From Struthio camelus (taxonomy: Eukaryota > Chordata > Aves > Struthioniformes > Struthionidae): a DNA stretch of 64,000 bases. Position numbers and translations under genes: made by a program. The notes under the pieces are model-generated. The model had not been told where the DNA came from and did not search any database. It worked only from the letters and a program-made list of their open reading frames with translations. Every line of letters begins with the position of its first letter. Position 1 is the stretch's first letter. The stretch is from positions 4,278,001 to 4,342,000 of the forward strand of contig NC_090964.1 in NCBI RefSeq assembly GCF_040807025.1, given 5' to 3'. Positions 49,401-60,100 of the stretch are shown here, piece by piece.

Positions 49401-49843
49401 ATTATACATGCTCTGTAGTCCGTCTGGGAGGCATTAAGGCTCCAGATGCGGATCATGGGTCTCTGCGTGGCACTGTAAACATGCTGGAAGTCCAATTTGG
49501 ATTTCCCCTGGTGCCTCATTTAAATGAATTATGTAAACGCTTTCCCCTCCTCTTTTGAGCAAAAGCCAGTCCGGCTGCTGCCCAATGTGTTAATCCCATG
49601 GATAAAATAAAAACAAGGGAGACCACGCATTAAACCGAATAAAACGATGCTACAGAGCCGTTATCTGGGCACACTTTGCCTGGGGGACAAGCCGCTGGTG
49701 CATTAGCTGGGGCCGGTCCTGCAGGTGGCTCGTGCAGGGGAGCAGTTTTGTATCGTGCGTTGCCTTCCCTTCATGGTGCATCCTCCACCCCACAACGCTG
49801 CTAGGGTGAGAACAGCATTTAAGCTCAGCTGTGTCATACATCA
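46482..49843. other. Intergenic DNA, moderately GC-rich
   Basis: Contains a MIR-like fragment and a pyrimidine-rich stretch (47411-47458). Open frames are numerous because stops are rarer in GC-rich DNA; none has family motifs. Confidence 0.5.
47735..47870 (+). mobile_element. MIR-like SINE fragment
   Basis: ATATTAGCCCCATTTAACCA, GCAGCTGAGGCTTGGCC, TTCACTGAGGCCACAGAGGG and CCTTACCC follow the MIR 3' half in order. Confidence 0.55.
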
Positions 49844-49869
49844 GGGCTTGTGTTGGCCAACACAAGCCC
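49844..49869. repeat. Perfect 26-bp palindrome
   Basis: Left arm GGGCTTGTGTTGG is followed with no spacer by its exact reverse complement CCAACACAAGCCC; the flanking bases do not pair. A random perfect palindrome this long is expected about 0.001 times in 64 kb of equal base composition. Confidence 0.95.
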
Positions 49870-52800
49870 CTCAGGTGCTGCACAGGGAAACGCATAGGGA
49901 AATGCAGCACGGGAGGGAGGCACCACATCTCTAAGGCCTCAATGCAGCCCTAGGAAGCCCCAAAAGCATCATGAATCTCTCTCAGCTCTGGTACCCATCT
50001 GGGACCTGCCCCTTATCATCCATCGGGAGGCAACACCTTGAGGTAATTCCTGCGAGCCCGGCTATGAGCACTGGCACTCTCTGGAGCCCTTGGTGTGATC
50101 ATTGCTGGGCATTTTCTGCCCTCTGACAAGAGTCTCCTGTGCTGGGGAAGGTCCTGCCACGTCTCTGCAAACAGACACGCAGGCAGACCTCCAGCTCAGG
50201 AGGGCCATACTGGGAGGGCTGTGGGGTTTAGCCCCCTTCCAAGCTTTCCTTTATTTCATCCCCATGGAGGAGGAAGCAGGGGAGCCCAGGGCAGGGGGGA
50301 CCGTACTCTGCAGAGCCGGCGGGATGAGCCAGGCCCTGTGGCGCCGGCGGGACGGGTGCCTGCGCCCCGTCCGACACGACTTGCCCTCTCCATCGAAGCA
50401 GGGCAGCACCACTTAAAAGAGGGAGTGTGGGATCCAGCTCTCCAAAAAGGCTCTAGGAATTAATCTTGTGAGGTCCTGAACCCCTTTATGATCCAAACAA
50501 CTCTGGCAGGGGAACATCCCCGGCGGGATTTAGCCTCCAATCCCTCACCAGATTCCTAACTGGAAAAGACAGCAGTGAAATGTGCCAGTCCCAGACAAAA
50601 ACCGGCTGTCTCTGGGTTTTGCATTCAGTTTAATTTGGCAACACAGTGATCACAATTATCTTGTCTTTTGTAAAGCAAACTGTTGAGAGACTTTGCCTGT
50701 GTTCCCACTGAGCCTGAGACCAACCAGCCTTTCATTCACCACAGGCTCTTCAGCCCTGAGAGGGGCATATTCCAGTTATTAAGCATCAGCGAGCATAACA
50801 TTTCCATATCCTTATTTCCCCCACATACATAATTCTGAGATGCCCCCCCAGGGAGACTGAATACGAGCAATTAAAGCCATGTCGGCAGCTAGTGCCTGCA
50901 GAGGATGTTCCCAGCTAGCCAGCCTCATCCAAGAGTCCCATCCTGCTGAGACTGAGGCTGCAGCTTGGGCACACGATGAGGAAGGACAGAGAGGGACAGG
51001 AGCCCGACCTGGGGGCTTTTTCTGCTGAGCAAAAGGTGGTAGAAGATGTTTCTTAAAAAAATTGTTTGCCAAGAAAACTAGAATAAAAAGGGCCACTCCA
51101 CTGAAACAAGGTGTTAGGAGTGACACAGGCTGTCCCACAGCATCCAGGCTCCCTGGCAAGCAGCTCCTGTCCGCTAACAGACCATTTACTGGAGCCACGG
51201 GGATTAGGAGGCCGAAGGTGCTATCTAATCTGAGCACACTTTATCACTAGCAGAAAACGAGAGCAATTAGCCCCAAGCACGCACATCTTCAATACCCAAG
51301 TAGCCACTCAAAAGCAGAGCTGATGCTGCAGGGCACGTGCACACCATTGGGACATTTCCCTTTGGAAACGGCAATCTCCATAAAAGGGAGGTTGCAACAG
51401 TATAATTGGCTCCATACAGCTGTTGCCCATCGTGCATGTACAGAGACTTCCCTTTGTATCTCTTTTCCATCACCCCCTCAAAGCGAAGCCATCGCTGGGG
51501 AATCCCAGGCGCAGCTTGGGCTCTTGTGCAGGGTGTTTCTCTTGGGTTGTCAATTTATTCTGAGCAGGAGGGTCACAGCCCCGGGGAAACCAGAGTCTAG
51601 ACCACAAGATATTCCTTGCTGCCTCTTCCACAGATGCAAGAAAGCTCCGCGATGATTCCTAGCTGGCACAGGCTTTCTTCCCAGTCTCCCTTCCTGTGGA
51701 TGACAGCCTTTTGGTGAAGGACTCGAAACCGTATCTTATTTACTAACAAGCAAACGCAGAACGTCCTCAGCTCTCAGTTCCCACCACAAGCAACGGGAGG
51801 GGAGTGCGAGGATTGGCCTTTAACTCAACATCTCTGAGAGCGTGCCTCACTGCCGGGCTCTCCGTGGCCCTGCATAGCCACTAGCACTGATTTCAGCCCT
51901 CTTTGAAGGAGGAAACTTCTCATACCAGAGAGGGAGAAGACGATGTCGATCCGCAGAGGCTGGATCCCCATTCCCCGTGAAGCTCGAGCCCACCTACGAG
52001 TAGAAAACTCCCCCACCTGACAGTCATGCCAAAGGACTACACTTGATTTATCCTGACTAGGGGCTTTCACTCAGGTCACATTTAGGTCTGGCTTATTTTT
52101 GCTGTCAAGTCATCTCTTTGTAATTGCATTGATTAAAATACCCGCCTGGGGCTTCCAATAGCAGCCAGGCTTCCCCACTGCTTGAGCTCACCCTTGGGGC
52201 ACTCAGCAGCCAGATGAACAGGGAATAGACAAATACAGTCAGCTGGGACAGTTCTGGGCATATGTAGGCAACAGCCTAGTCATGAGGGGTTTCTCCACTG
52301 AAGCCGAAAAGCGAGGGAGGCAGAAGGCGGTGCGGCACGGCAGCCACGGCGGTGCAGCCTGCGACGCTGCCTGGGTCTCATGCCCACGGGAGTTTCCTTA
52401 GTCTTTCTGTAGGTGCAATACTGATTAAACTGATGCCTCTTCACCAGCACTTTGAAATCGTCTCATAAAGAAAGCAGTAAGTGAAGACTGTTCATTTTTA
52501 AATAAAGAATGGATGGGAGGCATGAAATGAAAATAATTCTTGTATCAGCACAGCGTACAAGTTACGGTTTCCCAAGCATGTGTCTGGCTAATTCAGTACA
52601 ATGTAAAGTCAAAGGAACGACCACAGCAGACCTCTCCATTGGGTTATTTCAGCATCTTCACGCCAGAGCGGTTCAGATACAGCTATAGAGCAAAAAAATA
52701 AAAAGAAAAAGAAAAAAAAACGAAAAGCCTTTCAGTGCTAGCGAGATGCTTGCTGGTATGTCTACCAGAGACTTGTCCTGAACACTGAGGGCACTGGAGC

Positions 52801-54448
52801 ACCCTGCACTTCCATCACCGCCAGCCGCAGCCCAGCCCAGGCAAACAGCAGCAGCTCAGTCCGGCTCAGGATTTGCATGTGGCCGAGCAGTGCTCTCCCG
52901 CGCCCAGCAGACCTTCGCAAGGGCTGTTCTGCCAGTGCGAGTGCCACTGTGCCGTGGTCCCCATCACATGCTGGACAGCCCTACCCTGGGCCCGAGTCGA
53001 GCCCGGGCACAAGTGGGGTGGGACGGGGTGAAAGCCAGCTGCACCCCAAGGACCAGTGGGGGAAAGCCCTGCGTGGCACCCGGTCAGAGGAGGCGCTGGC
53101 CCTGCAAAGGTGACGCTTGCTGCCTCTGCAAGCGTCGCTAGAAAACAGCCTCTCCCAGCAGCACAGCTGGAGGCTGGCTCTCGTGCCAGCGGGCTGGGAG
53201 GAGGGTGTCAGCGGGAGGGCTTGTGGCCTCAGGCCTGCTGGGTCCCGCTCCTTGCTCTGCTGCTGTGCGGCATTGGGCTACGTGATGCCGCCTGTAGCTT
53301 CAATACGTTCTCGTTCGCCAGCCGGGCTTCAGATACACGGCGGGGTGGGCCTGGCTGAGGGGGTGCAATGTGGCAGGGTGTTGGAGGTGTGTGTTGTCAG
53401 CAGTGCTAACAACCTCCAGCACAACCCCGCTCTGCGCCGCGCTCGCCCGTTGCGAGCCTCGTCTGCCTTCATCGTCATCACGCCCTTGCCGCTCCAGGCC
53501 CAACCTGCCTTCGGTTTGCACACCCTGGCAGAGGCTGCCCGGCCAGGGTGGGCGTTTGGGAAACAACCGCCCATTCGACGCAGCCAGGGCCTCGGGAGCA
53601 TCTCCCTTTTCATCGCTCTGGTTGGCATTTCATAATGAGCTGCCTGCAGAAAAGACGCTTTATTGCCTGCAATTACGTCTTAGGGAGGGACCAGCCGGCT
53701 GCAGCAGGTGCAAACAGTTTTTATGCCCTCCCCAAAACCCTGGGAAACGCATCGTAGGGGAGCCTCGAGCACGGCCCCACAGGCCTTGGGGACCACATCG
53801 CGTTGGCAAGTGTCACCTGCGTAAGGCACATATGGGGACATACGAGTTATGTGGGGGGTTAGATCAGCCACATCGGGCACCTGCTGCTCCCTGCACAAAC
53901 GCCGTGGTTTTCCCCGTATTTCGGGGACAGCTGGGCAGGGGGGAGCTGCCGCCTTTTTCTGACCTCCTGATCTCCAAATCATGCAGACCTTCCCTGCGGT
54001 GTTTGCTTTGTGCTTCCTGTGGCCCAGCTAATTGCTGCTGCTGCTGTTGCTTTTGCCCCCCAAGAGGGATTTAATCAAAAATTAACCATGTCTTCAACAG
54101 CCAACCCGCCTAGCCTCCCTCCAAGCTTTGCTCTTCCCAACCCCTGCCACCACTCCAGTCACCAAACGCTGCCAAAACCAAAGCAAGTGGATTAAGCCCA
54201 ATTAGTAAAGAAAGCACGTGACACCACCGAGCCCGCCTGACTGACGGAGGCAATATATTTACTGCCTTTGAAAGCAACCAGAGCACGAGAGAGCGCAGCA
54301 TTGCACCGAGTGCGGGAAACTGCCCTGGGACTCTGCTCAGGATCTTCAGCCCCGTTGCGGACCAGGGAGCGAGCCCCGCACAGGCTTACCCACGCGGGGG
54401 TTCACAGCAGGCAGAAAGTGACCGGCTGCTTGGCACCTCTTGGCCGGG
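49870..54448. other. GC-rich intergenic DNA between palindrome and minisatellite block
   Basis: GC and CpG content increase, notably near 50270-50400 and 53100-53600, without forming an island as dense as 54940-55200. A 234-codon plus-strand frame at 53370-54074 is low-complexity at its end (Cys run) and unlike any family I know. Confidence 0.5.
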
Positions 54449-54935
54449 TTTCGGACACCCCAGCCCAGGTTGCAATCCACAGCACAGGCCGCACACCCAA
54501 CATGGGATATGCACCCCTGCCCAGGTCGCACGCTCCAGCAACGGTCGCACATCCCACAAATGGTCGCACACCCCACAAATGGTCGCACACCCCAGCACAG
54601 GTCACACACCGCAGCAATGGTCGCCCATCCCATCAGTGGTCATACACCCGAGCATGGGTCACATAATGCAGCAATAGTTGCACACCCCATCACAGGTCAC
54701 ACAGCCAGCACGGGTCACACAGACAACACAGGCCATGCACCCCAGCACAGGTCGCACACCCAGCAGAGATTGCACACTCCGGCAGTGGTCGCACACCCCC
54801 ACGCAGGTCACACACCTCACTGCAGGTCACACGCCCCAGCAATCGTTGCACATTCCAGCCTGGGTCACACATCCCTGCCCGGGTCACACACCCCAGCACG
54901 GGTCGCACACCCCAGCAATGGTCACACCCAGCCCG
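54449..54935. repeat. 19-bp minisatellite, about 25 copies
   Basis: Tandem array with consensus near GGTCGCACACCCCAGCAAT. Individual copies differ by one to several substitutions; a few are 17, 18 or 20 bp. Units are cleanest at 54530-54640 and at 54880-54920. Because 19 is not a multiple of 3 and the unit lacks stops, frames stay open through it without implying protein. Confidence 0.93.
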
Positions 54936-54939
54936 CTCC

Positions 54940-55200
54940 GCCTTCGCATCCGAGGCCGCGCAGCCCCGCGCAGCGGCGGGCCGGGGCCGGGGCCGGGGCC
55001 GGGGCCGGGGCTGCTGCAGGCGCGGGCCGCCAGCACCACCTCGTGGCTGAGAGCCGAGCTGGGCCCCTGAGCCGCTCCAGCCAAACCCCCCCCCCGGCCC
55101 CGGGTCCTGCCTGCTTCGCCACCTCCCGCCTCCCCAGCCGGTGACCAAACCGCGCGTTAGGGCTGGGTGGGAAGTGCAAAAAGCCGAGCGCCCCCCCCTC
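54940..55200. promoter_or_regulatory. Orphan CpG-dense segment between two minisatellites
   Basis: About 30 CpG dinucleotides by eye in about 260 bp, far above flanking sequence outside the block. It lies more than 1 kb beyond the inferred 3' end of SERINC2 and touches no recognised exon. It includes GGGGCC-type repeats and a C9 run near 55087. It could be a CpG-island promoter for an unannotated transcript or simply GC-rich repeat DNA. Confidence 0.45.
54981..55010 (+). repeat. (CCGGGG)5 hexanucleotide repeat
   Basis: Five uninterrupted CCGGGG units, a cyclic form of GGGGCC, directly after GCGGCGGG and before CTGCTGCAGG. Each unit carries a run of four G, so the plus strand can in principle form a G-quadruplex. 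Confidence 0.95.
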
Positions 55201-55449
55201 CCCCTGCCCAAAATGAGCCCCCTAAACGCACACTGCCTGCCCATGGCCCGTGTGAGACTTCATTGCTGCTGCTTCCAGGCAACGCTGCCGGCAGTGCTTT
55301 CCCCAGGAGCCTCCGGCTGTCACACTTGCATGCACAGCCCGGCATCCCTGCAGGGCCCCCAACGGGGGCTCTTCTGAGTGGGGCTGGTAATCTTCATCCT
55401 CTGCACGCTCCTTCATCAGGTGAGGCGTCACAGTGCGAGTCCCTGCATA

Positions 55450-55860
55450 GTGTGCACCAAACCATGGTGTGCGTCCCAGGATGGTTTGTTCCCCACCATG
55501 GTGCGCACCAAACCATGGTGTGCGTCCCAGGATGGTGTGTTCCCCACCATGGTGCGCACCAAACCATGATGTGTGTTCCAGGATTGTGTGCATCCTATCA
55601 TGCTGTGTGTTCCAGGATGGTGTTGCAGCCCACTACAGTGTGCATCCTACCATGGTGTGCATCCCAGCATGCTGTGCATCCTACCACAGTGTACAACCCA
55701 GCAGGGTGTGCTCTCCATCATGGTCCTCATCCCAGCATGATGTGCAACCACCATGGCATTCACCACAACCATGGTGTGCATCCATGCATAGTGTGCACCC
55801 TGCCACAGCATGCATCCCTGCATGATGCACATCCCAGTAGAGTGTGCACTCTACCATGGT
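55450..55860. repeat. 17-bp minisatellite with 51-bp higher-order unit, about 24 copies
   Basis: Array with consensus near GTGTGCATCCCAGCATG. At the left end three different 17-bp units form a 51-bp block: 55450-55500 and 55501-55551 differ at two positions, and a partial third copy follows. Copies diverge toward the right and the array fades near 55860. Confidence 0.92.
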
Positions 55861-56247
55861 GCAGATGGCATTGAGCTCCTACATTGGGATCAACCCAAAA
55901 CACATGGGTATGAGACCAACCGCTTTGGGGCTGGCAGGATGATAGCACCACAGGGCACAGCTAGTCCACAGCCCCTGTAGCCCCAGGAGTACATCTTGCT
56001 TTGCACATCCCCACTTCTGTGCTGCTCCTTAAGCAGCATGCCTTCAGCAGTGATGAACAAATATCACAAACCACTGGCAGTCTCCAGGTCTAGCCAATGG
56101 ATCACTCCAATCCTCCACCCTCCTAAAAGCTGCTGTACCCCAAAGCCATGTCTACCCGCCCCTGCCCATGTGTGCTGTGCAGCTAGCTGTGCTCTCTCCC
56201 CAAAGTGCAAAAAAAGACCCCGGAAGAAAAAATCTGCCAGAAGCTTC
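55861..56247. other. Short spacer between minisatellite and SERINC2 3' end
   Basis: Unique sequence of intermediate GC. I see no exon, repeat or convincing signal here apart from the T-rich minus-strand stretch next to the SERINC2 cleavage region. Confidence 0.5.
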
Positions 56248-57028
56248 ATTTTCCAAACAAGACTTTATTGACAAGGCAATTCACTGGGGCTTGACCCAAA
56301 ACAGAGCAGCCAGCGGGAAAACCCAACTCACGCTCAAGCAACAGCCAAGGAAGGGGCCCATCTGCCCAGTGGACAGCGCTGGGGAAGGAGAGGGCTCAGA
56401 GGAGCCCAGTGCCACTCTCCAAGGCTGGCAGGGACGCAGGAGACAGGGAGGGAGGCCAACGCAGCAGGATGCTTGCCTCTGGCCACACACCCCCAGGAGT
56501 TGGTTCTCCTCGAGGCTGTTTGGGCAGGCAAACCGTCTCCTTGCTGCGGCCAGCAGGCTCTGGCCTTTAGCCAAGTCCCACCGTCCACATTACACTGCAG
56601 CTCCCAGACCTGCTCCACAAGGCACCACGGTCCCCAGGAGGCACCAACACAAGCAGTTAATAACAACCAAACCCTCTGAAGGCAATTCAGCTGTCTCCTG
56701 CTAAAGGAAGAGGGGATGGGAGCACCATCAAAGGCACTTAGACAAACATGGAGATTACAAGAGCTTTAAAAACATCCTCGAGTGTTTCACACCTCTCTTA
56801 TTTGCTGATTTTCCCTGCTTGGCACTTTATCCCTTTAAAACTAAAACAGAAAACCTGCAAGAAGGCACGACTCAGAGCAGCTATTCTCAGGTGCAAAAAT
56901 TGAGTCCAAGGCTAAGGCAGAGGCTGAGGCTGTTCCCAGACTCATGGAGGAGGTGGGGGCACCAGAATAGCTCATGGTCACAAGGCTTCAGCCGCTCGGG
57001 CCCCAACAGAGGGATCCCCAAGGCCACC
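56248..57028 (-). other. SERINC2: SERINC2 3' untranslated region (inferred)
   Basis: Follows the TGA on the minus strand. The first canonical AATAAA on that strand is at 56269-56264, about 760 bases downstream, followed by GT-rich (CTTGTTTGG) and T-rich (TTTTTTCTT) sequence such as lies beyond cleavage sites. The end coordinate is approximate. Confidence 0.65.
56264..56269 (-). terminator. SERINC2: Polyadenylation signal AATAAA of SERINC2
   Basis: TTTATT on the plus strand reads AATAAA on the minus strand. Cleavage is expected some 10-25 bases further, near 56240-56255. It is the first canonical hexamer after the stop codon. Confidence 0.65.
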
Positions 57029-57167
57029 TCAGCTGAAGTCTCGGTCGGGCAGTACAAGGGGAGCCACCAGCGTCCAGAGGTAGAGCAGGAGCCCAGCCCA
57101 GCTGGAGGAAATCTTCACCCAAACAGCAGTCCAGGGGCTTGTCATCATCTGCAAGCTCTCATCAGGC
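57029..57167 (-). CDS. SERINC2: SERINC2 last coding exon with stop codon
   Basis: 139 bp including the TGA at 57031-57029. Acceptor TTTCAG at 57173-57168. It encodes [20 protein letters not shown] followed by [19 protein letters not shown] (tenth membrane segment) and the C-terminal DRDFS. The preceding intron (57168-58365, 1198 bp) is the longest fully contained intron. Confidence 0.94.
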
Positions 57168-60100
57168 CTGAAACACCAAACGAGTGGGCGGCATGGGTCA
57201 CTGCACCGCGCTGGCAGGGACAGCAGCCCCCAGCCAGCCACGCATCAAGATAAAACAGAAGGAAGTAAATTCCTAAATATACCTGGTAAGGCAGCAGCCT
57301 AAGTTCCTGGGCCTGCCCTTCCCAAGGGGTGCAGTGTCTTAAAGCCAGACCCATAACTAAATGCTGATATCTGCCCCAGAGAACAGCCCCGGCTCTGGGA
57401 AGAGCTGGACCCAGCAAGGACAGCAAGAACAGGAGAGACTGGAGGGGCAGGAGCTGGCAGGTCTCCACGCCTGGAGCTACACAGCTCCCCTGCGGCTCCT
57501 CAGCCAGATCCTGCAGGGATGCCACCCTGAATCGGCAGCCTGCAGCACCCCAGGGGTTGCTTCCCCGGCTCTCCCCACACACCGCCAGGTGGCGGGCACC
57601 TGGGTTCGGCAGAGGATGCCTCGGCAGGGACCTGGCGCGCGACATGGCTCTTGCAGCCCAGCATCCGTTCCCCTGACAGCACCACTTGCTGCAGCCAAGC
57701 CGCCTGCCAGCCTGGACCCTGCCCAGATGTCCCTGGCGAGCGTGACCACACTGCCAGGGTGCTGCGCTGGGAGCAGGGCTGCTTGGAAGCTCCAGGAAGG
57801 CGTCAGGCATGTCATGAGCTCTACAGACTCTGCCGGGGCAGCAGAGAGGTGGGATGGAAGGAGCCAAACTTGGGCAGCACCTGGCCAGGTAGGCAACCAC
57901 CTTCCTTACGCGGAAGTAGCCTCGCTTGTACCTTAGAGCCAATGGTCTAAATTTATAGGGCAAGGGCATTAAATGAAACAGGTAGCAGCCACATCTCCCT
58001 GTGCCTCCCGCTCTCACAGGCTCAGTGGCATATTTAATGCTCTGGCTGCATCTGCAGGTGTCTCTCCAAGCATTAAGAACAACAACGCTACCTGAAAATA
58101 ATTAAAGCTCGCTGGGGCGCGAGCTAAGTTTGCTCACCCACGTACCCATCCGAGCAAACAGCCGTGTCCAGCCCAGCCAGCGAGTGCAAGAAGGCCAGAT
58201 CCATCCCCACCCCAAGCAGGAGCAGGGATAACCCCAGCAGAGGCGGAGAATCCCCAACCCCAGCAGAGGCGGAGAATCCCCTCTGGGACACTGATGGGAC
58301 ATTTCTGCACTGGTCCAAGCCGTGGGCGCTGCCTGGCGCGCGCACGGTGGCTGCATGGTGCCCACCTGTACCAGTTGGTGAGCGTCATCATGATGTAGAG
58401 GGAAGCCAGGACGAGGCAGAGGTGGAAGAAGGTGTAGTTGTAGGACACACCGTCCTGCTCGTTGTCGTAGGCGCGGTGTGGTCCGCTCTCCAACGCAGCA
58501 TCCCCGCGACCTGCGCCGGCTGTGCTCTCCTCCGTCAGCATCAACTTGTTGACCTGGGCATGGTCTGAGGAGCGGATGCTAAGGGCAGACAAGATGGAAG
58601 GTTCAGGGCCAGCGGGCATGCAAGCTCCCTGCTCCCTCCTGGGCCACCTCTGGGCGAAAGCTGCTCTCGGAGCCTGACTTCAGCCCTCAATTCCCTCTGA
58701 GCAGCCCGGCTGCTTCCCGCCTGCCTCGGGATGCTCCTCGGGGCCCATCCCTGGGAGAGCAGGGGAGTCTGGAGGACACCGCTCATGCAGAGCTCTCCCA
58801 ACGCACTACGAGCTGCCACCATGATCCTGCAGTGCAGGCTGCCTGCGTTCCTGGGGAGCGGGACAGCCTTCCCGGGAGAGAAGCACTCGGCAGCAAAGCC
58901 CTGACAGGCTTTGGGAGGCTGCAACCTCCATCAGCATCAACTTTCCCTAAAAGCCTCCAAGTACCTCTTGGGGAGGGCTGGCTCTACCGTGGGACAGGTG
59001 GAGGGACCTCCAAGCTCTCAGCAGATGAGGGCCAAGTCCTCACCTGATGAAGAGTGTGCAGAGGATGAAGATTATCAGCCCCACGATGCTCGGGGCGTCC
59101 CACCAGGTTGTCAGCTGCCCCACAGCCATCGAAGCACTGGTGCTGTTCCTCACCAGCAGCGTGGGGTTACAGGCTTGGTCTGCGGAGATAAACACCCCGT
59201 TCAAAGCCTTTTTCCAGCCCCGCTGCTCTGCAGAGACCTGGGGGAGGCAACCTACCCTCCTCGAGACACAGGCAGCAAGCCTGAGGTCATGTCTCACTTA
59301 CTTGGTACGTTGGCCAGGGCGGACCAGGTGATGAACATGGTGTACAGGGTGATGAGGGAGGCCTGCAGCAAGCCGGAGTGGGGCTGAGCATCCTGCAAAC
59401 ACAACAAGGGGCTCAGCCCTGCCCGGTGCCAGCCGCACAGTCCGGGCCATGGAGAAGGAAAAGCCACCCTGTTTCCTCCCATGCACGCGCAGGGCTGCTG
59501 CAACACACATCACGAGTGGCAGCACTCAGGTCACACCGTGATCTCCCGGTGCCTTTGATTCCACTGCAAGGAGGTCTGACTTGCTTCCCAGCCAGACAAG
59601 TTTTTTAGCCCATCAGTCACAGCAGGGCTTTATCTCCCCCACTTCTCTCTGTGCAAGGGGGCAGGGGGACCCTGGACACCTCTGGGCTGCCAGCTCTTCT
59701 CTGAACGCTGCCAAGCGGCAAAGCCCAGCCGTGCCCTGCAGCTGGTGGTCCTGCAACACAACCGGGGCCTGGGATGAGGCTGCTGGAGGTGAAGTTTGCT
59801 GGGACAGGTTGGGTGGGAGAATGGCCCTTCCCTCTGCAAGCAGGAGCACCCGGGTGCCCTGGGTCTGGGTTCCCTCAGGTCCCCCAGACAGCTGCCTGAG
59901 CAAGGAGGTGGTGGCCGCCTCCTGAGACATAGGGATTAGGGCAGCTGATTCCTGGCCCGGACCTTACGGTGCCGAAGCTCTGGGCACTGGTCCCTCACTG
60001 CCTGTGGCACAGAGGGGGTGGTAGAGACAATGGCTGCCCAGGATCCATCCGTCCTCACCTGGATCTTGGGCAGGATGGACACAACGGAGATGACGATGCA

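Noticed and set aside
53370..54074. 234-codon plus-strand frame
   Set aside because: GC-rich DNA, poly-Cys ending, no recognisable domain or splice context. I treat it as chance.
54440..55144. 234-codon plus-strand open frame through the 19-bp minisatellite
   Set aside because: The unit has no stop codon in this path, so the array stays open regardless of function. The translation is a degenerate repeat with no family motif and runs into the CpG segment.
55167..55874. 235-codon plus-strand frame over the 17-bp minisatellite
   Set aside because: Same cause: three 17-bp units make a 51-bp stop-free period. The predicted peptide is a low-complexity repeat.
57145..58017. 290-codon minus-strand open frame in the last SERINC2 intron
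   Set aside because: It overlaps the last exon out of frame, has no motif, and lies in GC-rich intron where stops are rare.
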